In this document: in pieces, positions 1 to 6,491 of the stretch
Layout of the letters: each line of letters opens with the position of its first letter
How positions within the stretch are numbered: the stretch's first letter is position 1
Assembly: GCF_000502875.1 (NCBI RefSeq)
Contig: NZ_AYWX01000007.1
Location: 47,844-104,486 of the forward strand
Reading direction: 5' to 3'
DNA length: 56,643 bases
From: Mesorhizobium sp. L2C084A000
Lineage (GTDB): Bacteria > Pseudomonadota > Alphaproteobacteria > Rhizobiales > Rhizobiaceae
The notes under the pieces: model-generated
What the model saw: the letters and a program-made list of their open reading frames with translations, nothing else
Databases searched by the model: none
Told to the model about the DNA's origin: nothing
Position numbers and translations under genes: made by a program

Positions 1-82
1 GTTCGCCTATGTCGTCGCGCTGGTCTTCCTGCTGATCCGTCCTTCCGGCCTGTTCGGCCAGAAGCTCGTCGAGAGGATCTGA
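1..82 (+). CDS. livH: Branched-chain amino-acid-type ABC permease, LivH-like (3' end only)
   Basis: The last 26 codons of a gene that begins outside the window, read in the frame starting at base 2. The tail is hydrophobic and ends in a Pro-Ser-Gly-Leu-Phe-Gly segment typical of the C-terminus of LivH-family inner-membrane permeases of HAAT importers. The TGA stop lies 3 bases before the ATG of a LivM-like permease, the usual livH-livM arrangement, so the two should form the transmembrane pore together. Family assignment rests on this short tail and the context. Confidence 0.75.
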   Translation, partial: FAYVVALVFLLIRPSGLFGQKLVERI

Positions 83-85
83 GCC

Positions 86-1126
86 ATGACCGCCATAACA
101 AGCGATTTCTCGTCCGCGCCGGTGCTGCCGAAATGGGTCGTGCCCGTGTTGCTGCTCGCCTTCGCCTATGGCGTCGTGCCGCTGATCGGCTCGAGCTATC
201 TGTTCGAGGCCATCCTGCTGCCGTTCCTGGCGCTCAGCCTCGCCGGCGTGGGCTTGAACATCCTGACCGGCTATGCCGGCCAGGTTTCGCTGGGTAGTGC
301 TGCCTTCATGGCGGCGGGCGCCTTCGCCGCCTATAATTTCAACCTGCGCGTCGAAGGCCTGCCGCTGATCGGCAGCATTTTCCTGGCCGGCATCGTCGCC
401 GCCGCGATCGGCATCGTCTTCGGCCTGCCTAGCCTGCGGCTCAAAGGCTTCTACCTCGCGGTTTCGACGCTCGCCGCGCAGTTCTTCGTGCAATGGGCGC
501 TGACCAAGTTCAGCTGGTTCTCCAACAACTCGGCTTCCGGCGTCATCGACGCGCCGAGATTGTCGATTTCAGGCTTCGCGCTCGACGGCGCCATCGGCCG
601 CTATCTCTTCGCGCTAACCATCGTCACCGTGCTGACCTTCCTCGCCCATCGGCTGGTCTCGTCGCAGACCGGGCGCAACTTCATCGCCATCCGCGACAAT
701 GAAACCGCTGCCCGCATCATCGGCATCCCGGTGCTGAAGACCAAGCTGCTGGCCTTCGCCATCTCGTCCTTCATCATCGGCGTTGCCGGCGTCATCTGGG
801 CCTTCGCCTATCTCAGAACCGTCGAGCCGGACGGCTTCGATCTCGACCGGTCGTTCCAGATCCTGTTCATCATCATCATCGGTGGCCTGGCTTCGATCCG
901 CGGCGCGTTTTTCGGCGCCGCCCTCATCGTGGTCTTCCCGCTCGCTCTGTCGCGCCTCGGCGGCTTCCTGCTTGGCGATCTCTTCGATTCGGGCGTGCTC
1001 GACATGAGCCAGCGCATCGTGCTGGGCGCGCTCATCATCCTGTTTCTGATCCTTGAACCCGACGGGCTGGTGGCGCTGTGGGACAGGGTCCGAAGACGGC
1101 TCGTGTTCGCCTGGCAGTCGACCTGA
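86..1126 (+). CDS. livM: Branched-chain amino-acid-type ABC permease, LivM-like
   Basis: Inner-membrane permease of 346 residues, a normal length for LivM. Many hydrophobic segments run through the protein, and the family signature with Gly-Gln-Val-Ser-Leu-Gly lies near residue 68. It should pair with the LivH-like protein to move the ligand delivered by the binding protein encoded next. The ATG follows the livH stop by 3 bases, so the genes are translationally linked. Despite the family name the substrate need not be an amino acid: the operon continues into sulfur-acquisition-type flavoenzymes, which suggests an organosulfur ligand (inference). Confidence 0.9.
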   Translation: MTAITSDFSSAPVLPKWVVPVLLLAFAYGVVPLIGSSYLFEAILLPFLALSLAGVGLNILTGYAGQVSLGSAAFMAAGAFAAYNFNLRVEGLPLIGSIFLAGIVAAAIGIVFGLPSLRLKGFYLAVSTLAAQFFVQWALTKFSWFSNNSASGVIDAPRLSISGFALDGAIGRYLFALTIVTVLTFLAHRLVSSQTGRNFIAIRDNETAARIIGIPVLKTKLLAFAISSFIIGVAGVIWAFAYLRTVEPDGFDLDRSFQILFIIIIGGLASIRGAFFGAALIVVFPLALSRLGGFLLGDLFDSGVLDMSQRIVLGALIILFLILEPDGLVALWDRVRRRLVFAWQST

Positions 1127-1209
1127 GCCCATGCATCCACTCCGAACCGACGTTTGAAAATGAACCAGAGGCCGAACCCAAGACGGCCCATACCGGGAGT
1201 ACCTCAACC

Positions 1210-2547
1210 ATGAATTTCCTGAGCACAATCAAGGCGGCGGCGCTGTCCACGGCGATGATCGTGTCGGTGGCCTTGCCCGCCGCGCACGCCGACGAACAAT
1301 ATTTCCCGCTGCAGAGCTATCGCGTCGGGCCTTATGCGGCCGGCGGCACCGGCTTCTTCGGCGGCTTCATCGACTATCTCAACCTCATCAACATCCGCGA
1401 CGGCGGCGTCAACGGCGTCAAGCTGACCTGGGACGAATGCGAAACCCAGTACGAGGTCGAGCGCGGCGTCGAATGCTACGAGCGGCAGAAGAGCCATGCC
1501 GGCGCCGCCGCCTGGAACCCGCTCTCGGTCGGCATCGCCTATGCCATGATCGACCGCATCACCGCCGACAAGGTGCCGCTGATCACCGTCAACCACGGCC
1601 GCACCGACTCCACCGACGGGCGTGTCTTCCCTTACGTCTTCCCGCTGCTGCTCAATCCCTACAGCGAGACGTCAGGCATCGTGAACTACATCGCATCCAA
1701 GGAAGGCGGCATCGACAGGCTGAAGGGCAAGAAGATCGTCGTGCTCTATCACGGCTCGCCCTACGGCAAGGAAACCATCCCGATCTATGAATTGCTGGCG
1801 CAGAAATACGGCTTCACCGTGCAGCAGATCGAGGTGCCGCATCCCGGCAACGAGCAGCAGTCGCAGTGGCTGACGATCCGCCGCGCCAAGCCGGACTTCG
1901 TCGTCCTGCGCGGGTGGGGCGTGATGAACCCGGTGGCGCTGAAAACGGCGGTCAAGGTCGGCTATCCCGTCGATCACATCGTCGGCAATGTCTGGTCGAA
2001 TTCTGAAGAGGATGTCATCCCGGCCGGCGACGCCGCCAAGGGTTACACCGCCATCACCACGCAGGCTTCCGGCAACTCCTACCCGGTGGTTCAGGAGATC
2101 GTGAAGACGGTCTACGGCGCCGGCAAGGGTAACCTCGAAGACAAGGCGCGTATCGGCTCGGTCTACCACAATCTCGGCATCGTCAACGGCATCCTCAATG
2201 TCGAGGCGATCCGCGTCGCGCAGGAGAAGTTCGGCCACCGCACGCTGACCGGCGACGAGGTCCGCTGGGGCTTCGAACACCTCAAGCTCGATCCGGCCAA
2301 GGTCGAGGCGCTTGGCGCCAAGGACCTGTTCCACTCGATCAATGTCAGCTGGGACAATCACGAAGGCGAAGGCTACGTGACCTTCCAGCAGTGGGACGGC
2401 AAGAAGTGGAACGTCGTCTCCGACTGGATCGCGCCGGACTGGGCGCTGCTGCGGCCGATCATCGAGAAGTCCGCCGAGGCCTACGCCGCCGAGAAGGGCA
2501 TCAAGCTGCGCACCGCCGACGATGCCAATGCTGTGACCACCAACTGA
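1210..2547 (+). CDS. ABC transporter substrate-binding protein, HAAT (LivJ/Leu-binding) type
   Basis: Periplasmic receptor of 445 residues for the adjacent permeases. A signal peptide covers about residues 1-26 (hydrophobic stretch, cleavage after Ala-His-Ala). The rest is a type I periplasmic-binding fold of the Peripla_BP_6 kind. An upstream in-frame start at 1078 would overlap livM and put the signal sequence inside the protein, so ATG 1210 is chosen. It sits between livM and livF in one operon. It is longer than classic LivJ (about 370 residues), as in binding proteins for non-amino-acid ligands. Ligand unknown; organosulfur is suggested by the downstream genes. Confidence 0.88.
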   Translation: MNFLSTIKAAALSTAMIVSVALPAAHADEQYFPLQSYRVGPYAAGGTGFFGGFIDYLNLINIRDGGVNGVKLTWDECETQYEVERGVECYERQKSHAGAAAWNPLSVGIAYAMIDRITADKVPLITVNHGRTDSTDGRVFPYVFPLLLNPYSETSGIVNYIASKEGGIDRLKGKKIVVLYHGSPYGKETIPIYELLAQKYGFTVQQIEVPHPGNEQQSQWLTIRRAKPDFVVLRGWGVMNPVALKTAVKVGYPVDHIVGNVWSNSEEDVIPAGDAAKGYTAITTQASGNSYPVVQEIVKTVYGAGKGNLEDKARIGSVYHNLGIVNGILNVEAIRVAQEKFGHRTLTGDEVRWGFEHLKLDPAKVEALGAKDLFHSINVSWDNHEGEGYVTFQQWDGKKWNVVSDWIAPDWALLRPIIEKSAEAYAAEKGIKLRTADDANAVTTN

Positions 2548-2626
2548 TCAGTCAGAGCCGGGCGCAGCGGACCAAGTTTCCGTGGCGCCCGACCTGTTCG
2601 GTTTTCGAACCGCGAAAGAACAGCCT

Positions 2627-3433
2627 ATGCCGAACGATGACGTCATTCTTGCCGTGGACACGGTCCATGCCACCTACAACCACGCCATCACGGCGCTGCA
2701 TGGCGTCAGCTTCGAGCTCAGGCGCGGCCAGATACTGGCATTGCTCGGTGCCAATGGCGCCGGCAAGACCACGACGCTCAAGGCCGTCTCCAATTTGCTG
2801 CCGGCTGAGCGCGGCCAAGTCAATGCAGGCACCATCCGCTATGAAGGCTCGGATGTCTCGCGTCGAAAGCCGGGCGATCTCGTGCGCGCCGGCCTGGTCC
2901 AGGTGCTGGAAGGCCGGCATTGCTTCAAGAGCCTCACCGTCGAGGAAAATCTGGTTGCCGGCGGCATTGGCCGCAGCGGCCGCCGCGCCGAGATCAACGA
3001 AGATCTCGAGCGGATCTACGGCTATTTCCCGAGGCTCAGGGAAAAGCGCCGGACATTGTCCGGCCTGACTTCTGGCGGCGAACAGCAGATGACCGCCATC
3101 GGCCGAGCGCTGATGTCGCGGCCGCGCCTGCTGGTCCTCGACGAACCGTCGATGGGTCTCGCCCCGCTCATCGTCCAGGACATCTTCCAGACGCTCAGAA
3201 AGCTGAACCGCGAGACCGGCCTGTCGATCCTGGTCGCCGAGCAGAATTCGGCGGTGGCGCTCCGTTATGCCGACCACGCCACTGTGCTCGAAAACGGCGT
3301 CTCCGTTCTCACTGGTGCGGCCGCCGAGCTTCGCCAGCGCGAGGACATCAGGGCCTTCTACCTCGGTCAATCGACCGCCGGGCAACAGCCTTCGCCCGCC
3401 GTCAAACCAGCCCATCTCCATGCCGTTGCCTGA
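2627..3433 (+). CDS. livF: Branched-chain amino-acid-type ABC ATP-binding protein, LivF-like
   Basis: Cytoplasmic ATPase of 268 residues that energises the importer. Walker A (GANGAGKT) lies at residues 41-48, the signature is Ser-Gly-Gly-Glu-Gln, and Walker B (LLVLDEPSMGL) follows. It is slightly longer than typical LivF because of a C-terminal extension of about 20 residues rich in Pro and Ala. ATG 2627 is preferred over a GTG at 2582, since homology starts just after it. A LivG partner is not in the window and may lie upstream of livH. Lies 79 bp after the binding protein gene and 24 bp before the SfnB-like gene, so co-transcription is likely. Confidence 0.9.
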   Translation: MPNDDVILAVDTVHATYNHAITALHGVSFELRRGQILALLGANGAGKTTTLKAVSNLLPAERGQVNAGTIRYEGSDVSRRKPGDLVRAGLVQVLEGRHCFKSLTVEENLVAGGIGRSGRRAEINEDLERIYGYFPRLREKRRTLSGLTSGGEQQMTAIGRALMSRPRLLVLDEPSMGLAPLIVQDIFQTLRKLNRETGLSILVAEQNSAVALRYADHATVLENGVSVLTGAAAELRQREDIRAFYLGQSTAGQQPSPAVKPAHLHAVA

Positions 3434-3457
3434 AATGAAATCCCAAGGAGCAGTGAA

Positions 3458-4705
3458 ATGACCGTTTCGACCGTCAAGACCGACCAGGCTTCCGCCGCCG
3501 TGCCGGCAGTCGCAAGACCGACCGCGCCGGCGCACATCATCAAGGACGCCGCCGAGGCGATTGCTATCGCCCACGCGCTCGCCGCCGAATTCGTCAAGGA
3601 CTCCTCAAGGCGCGACCGCGAGCGGATCTGGCCGGTTGCCGAACTCGATGCCTTTTCGCAAAGCGGCCTGTGGTCGATCAACGTGCCCAAGGCATTCGGC
3701 GGGCCGGAATTGTCCTATGCGACGCTGGCGAAGGTGATCGAGATCATCTCGGCGGCCGATTCCTCGATCGGCCAGATTGCCCAGAACCATCTCGGCGTGG
3801 TCGCCGCCATCCGCACCGTGTCCGACGCGGACCAGCAGAAGCTGCTGTTTGCCGAAGCGTTGAAAGGCACGCGGTTCGGCAACGCCTTTTCCGAGTTCGG
3901 CTCCAAACGCGCCGCCGATTTCGAAACCCGCTTCACCGATGCCGGCGACCATGTCGTCGTCAATGGCCGCAAATTCTATTCGTCCGGCGCGCTGCTCGCT
4001 CATCTCGTGCCGATCGTCGCGCTCGATGACCAAGGCCGTGCCTGGTATGCGATCGCCGACCGCGGCGCGCCCGGCCTGACCGTCATCGACGATTGGTCGA
4101 GCTTCGGCCAGCGCACGACGCTGTCCGGCACCGTCATCATCGACAACGTCAAGGTGCCGAAGACGCATCTGGTGCCAGGCTACAAGGGTTTTGACAGGCC
4201 AACCGCCGACGGCGCCATCTTCCAGATCATCCAAGTGGCGGTCGACACCGGCATCGCCCAGGCAGCGATCGACGAGACGGTCAATTTCGTCAGGACCAAG
4301 AGCCGAGCCTGGATCGACAGTGGCGTCGACAATGCCTGGGACGATCCCTACACCATCCAGGCCATCGGCGACCTGACGCTGCGCCTGCACGCGGCGCAGG
4401 CGCTGCTGGAAAAGGCCGGCCTGGCAATCGACCGGGCGGTGATCGAGCCGACCGCCGACACGGTGGCGCACGCCCAGATCGTCACCGCCGAGGCAAAAAT
4501 CCTGTCGACCGAGATCGCCATTGCCGCCACCAACAAGCTGTTCGAACTTGCGGGGACCCGCTCAACGCTGGCCGAACACAATCTCGACCGGCATTGGCGC
4601 AACGCGCGCACGCACACGCTGCACGATCCGGTGCGCTGGAAATATTCGATCCTCGGCAAATATTTCCTCAACGGCGAAAACCCGCCGCTGCACGCCTGGA
4701 GCTGA
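3458..4705 (+). CDS. SfnB/DszC-type acyl-CoA-dehydrogenase-fold flavin monooxygenase (sulfur acquisition)
   Basis: Protein of 415 residues with an acyl-CoA dehydrogenase fold: N-terminal helical domain, middle beta domain (about residues 140-250) and C-terminal helical domain. The sequence resembles the SfnB/DszC group, reduced-flavin-dependent enzymes that oxidise organic sulfur compounds, rather than true acyl-CoA dehydrogenases. A good ribosome site (AAGGAG) precedes ATG 3458. The next gene encodes an NAD(P)H:FMN reductase that could supply FMNH2, and the preceding genes encode an importer, so uptake followed by C-S or S oxidation is the likely role. The substrate cannot be read from sequence. 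Confidence 0.82.
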   Translation: MTVSTVKTDQASAAVPAVARPTAPAHIIKDAAEAIAIAHALAAEFVKDSSRRDRERIWPVAELDAFSQSGLWSINVPKAFGGPELSYATLAKVIEIISAADSSIGQIAQNHLGVVAAIRTVSDADQQKLLFAEALKGTRFGNAFSEFGSKRAADFETRFTDAGDHVVVNGRKFYSSGALLAHLVPIVALDDQGRAWYAIADRGAPGLTVIDDWSSFGQRTTLSGTVIIDNVKVPKTHLVPGYKGFDRPTADGAIFQIIQVAVDTGIAQAAIDETVNFVRTKSRAWIDSGVDNAWDDPYTIQAIGDLTLRLHAAQALLEKAGLAIDRAVIEPTADTVAHAQIVTAEAKILSTEIAIAATNKLFELAGTRSTLAEHNLDRHWRNARTHTLHDPVRWKYSILGKYFLNGENPPLHAWS

Positions 4706-4777
4706 TTTCTCACCGGCGGGCGAGAGGCTCGCCACAGCAAAATTTTTCGGCCACTATACCCCAAGAGGTTCACTGCC

Positions 4778-5338
4778 ATGTCAAATCCAACAGTCGTCGG
4801 CTTTTCCGGCAACATCACCCGGCCGTCAAAGACGCGCGCCTTCGTCGATCTGGTCACCAGGGACATCGCCGCCAGCCACAGTCTGTCGGCGACCACTTAT
4901 GATATCGAGGATCTCGGCCCGTCGCTCGGCACGGCAAGATGGGCCCGCGACCTCGATAGCCAGGCCCGGGCGATCCTGGACGAAGTCCTCGCTGCCGACG
5001 TGCTCGTCGTCGGCTCGCCGACCTACAAGGGCAGCTATACCGGCCTGTTCAAGCACTTCTTCGACCTGATCGATCCGGCAGCGCTGCGGGGGAAGCCCAT
5101 CGTGTTGACGGCGACCGGCGGTGGCGAGCGCCACGCCTTGATTGTCGAACATCAGCTGCGGCCGCTGTTCGGCTTCTTCGAGGCTTTTGCGCTGCCCACC
5201 GCCGTCTACGCCACCGACAAGGATTTCACCGACGGCGTGCTACACTCCGAGGCGATCCTTAAGCGTGCCGCGCAGGCGGTCGACGAGGTCGGCTTCGTGC
5301 TGGCCAACCGCTCGGCAGGCAGGATCGCCGCCGAATAG
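4778..5338 (+). CDS. NAD(P)H-dependent FMN reductase, MsuE/SsuE-like
   Basis: A 186-residue flavodoxin-fold reductase. The N-terminal FSGN..RPSKT segment is the flavin phosphate loop, and the VGSPTYKGSYTGLFKHFFD region (about 79-97) matches the SsuE/MsuE group. It should reduce FMN and hand FMNH2 to a two-component monooxygenase, most simply the SfnB-like protein encoded 72 bp upstream. Last gene of the operon. No U-run terminator follows; the 116 bp downstream holds the promoter and hairpin region of the next gene. Confidence 0.87.
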   Translation: MSNPTVVGFSGNITRPSKTRAFVDLVTRDIAASHSLSATTYDIEDLGPSLGTARWARDLDSQARAILDEVLAADVLVVGSPTYKGSYTGLFKHFFDLIDPAALRGKPIVLTATGGGERHALIVEHQLRPLFGFFEAFALPTAVYATDKDFTDGVLHSEAILKRAAQAVDEVGFVLANRSAGRIAAE

Positions 5339-5419
5339 ACGCCGTCGGCGGATTACGCCGCAATCGAAATTCGCGTAGTGATTGATCTCGCTTACGCAAT
5401 TTACGACTGCCCGCTAAAA

Positions 5420-5453
5420 ACGTTCCTGTCTGATTCGTCTGGGACAGGAACGT
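5420..5453 (+). promoter_or_regulatory. Perfect 11-bp inverted repeat covering the ribosome binding site of the 5455 gene
   Basis: ACGTTCCTGTC at 5420-5430 is the exact reverse complement of GACAGGAACGT at 5443-5453, with a 12-base loop. The right arm holds the AGGAA ribosome site (5446-5450) and ends one base before the ATG at 5455. In RNA the hairpin would hide the ribosome site; as DNA it could be an operator. Which one is true cannot be decided here. Confidence 0.6.
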
Positions 5454-5454
5454 C

Positions 5455-5940
5455 ATGAGCAAAGCCCTCACATCCTTCGCATTGGTCGCCGTGCTGACCG
5501 CCTTGCTCATGGCGTTGAGCCTGGCTGTCGCCAGGCACGGCTATCCCTATGGTGCCATCGGCGTCAGGCGCCTTGACGGCATCGCCGACGCCGGCGTGTT
5601 CATCCCGATTGCCGCTGTCTATTTCTTCAGCGCAATGCTGATGATGATCCTGCCGATCAGGGCGGCCGGCATCGTCCTGACCCATGCCGCCGATGCCCTC
5701 TTCTGGACCGTGATTGCACTGTTTGCGACCATCGTCGGCTGTCTTGTCGCCAGATGGGCGTTCGGGCAGGGCAGCGCCGTGTGGGCATTGCTGAACTGGC
5801 GGTTCCTGTTTGCGGCGGCGATCGTAGGTTGTCACTTCGTCATGAACGAGCTGCGCCGCAACGTGCTGCTGCGCAGCCTGTTCTTCGTGGTCTTTGCCGC
5901 CGCGACGCTGGCCTGCCTGTTCTGGTCGTTCACGCTCTGA
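5455..5940 (+). CDS. Small integral membrane protein, unknown function
   Basis: A 161-residue protein that is almost entirely hydrophobic, with about four or five membrane-spanning segments (near 5-25, 48-68, 78-98, 113-128 and 138-158). I do not recognise a family. It stands alone on the plus strand, 116 bp after the msuE-like gene and converging on soxG with an 11-bp gap. The ATG is fixed by the AGGAA ribosome site, which lies inside a perfect hairpin and points to translational or operator control. Coding is supported by the sustained hydrophobic pattern, not by homology. Confidence 0.7.
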   Translation: MSKALTSFALVAVLTALLMALSLAVARHGYPYGAIGVRRLDGIADAGVFIPIAAVYFFSAMLMMILPIRAAGIVLTHAADALFWTVIALFATIVGCLVARWAFGQGSAVWALLNWRFLFAAAIVGCHFVMNELRRNVLLRSLFFVVFAAATLACLFWSFTL

Positions 5941-5951
5941 CGTGCCGCCGG

Positions 5952-6491
5952 CTAAGCGGCTGATCCGGTGGCGATGTTGCCAGCCGCCGTTGCCATCCAT
6001 GTCCAGAGATAGGCGGCAAGACCGCGATCGACATGGATGCGCAGCTTGCCGTCATGGCGATAGACGACGGCGCTGATGCCGGCAAAGGAAAGCGCTGCAC
6101 TGGCACTTGGCTGGCTGGGATCGAGCGTCGTTCCACGCGCGATGAAAGCATCGAGCGCCGTGCCCTCGGCCTCGAATATTTGCAACCCGGCGCTGATCGC
6201 CGTCGCCGCGAACCCGTCTGCATGCCAGCCCGTGGCGATGGGGAGCGGGCTCTTCGACACGACGAGCAACCGGTCGCGTGCCAGCCGCGCCGCATAGCGG
6301 TCGCCCTGTGCGGTACCAAAAGCACCCACGCCAGTCCCGCCGATGCTGGAAGCGTGCGCCCACGCGTCGAGGTCGCCGCTGACCAGCAATTGATTGAGGC
6401 CGCAGATCGCGCGCACCACGAGGCCGGTCGCCGTGATCACCGCCGACTGCCAGTCCGGTGCAACAGACCATTTTTCCGCGAGATCACGCAT
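5952..6491 (-). CDS. soxG: Sarcosine oxidase gamma subunit
   Basis: Small subunit (179 residues) of heterotetrameric sarcosine oxidase, which with SoxA, SoxB and SoxD demethylates sarcosine to glycine, producing 5,10-methylene-tetrahydrofolate and H2O2. The protein resembles the SoxG family and is weakly related to the GcvT fold. Its ATG (6491) overlaps the soxA stop by 8 bases, which fixes the start and shows translational coupling. Last gene of soxBDAG. Identification leans partly on position, because SoxG proteins diverge fast. Confidence 0.9.
   Translation of the reverse strand: MRDLAEKWSVAPDWQSAVITATGLVVRAICGLNQLLVSGDLDAWAHASSIGGTGVGAFGTAQGDRYAARLARDRLLVVSKSPLPIATGWHADGFAATAISAGLQIFEAEGTALDAFIARGTTLDPSQPSASAALSFAGISAVVYRHDGKLRIHVDRGLAAYLWTWMATAAGNIATGSAA

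Noticed and set aside
1078..1209. 44-codon N-terminal extension of the binding-protein gene
   Set aside because: It overlaps livM and would bury the signal peptide; ATG 1210 gives a normal secreted protein.
614..1228. Long minus-strand frames antisense to livM and many similar long antisense frames (for example 34005-35591, 39826-41187, 52937-54259)
   Set aside because: GC-rich third positions create long open antisense frames. These show Arg/His/Asp-rich low-quality sequence, and the opposite strand encodes clear protein families.
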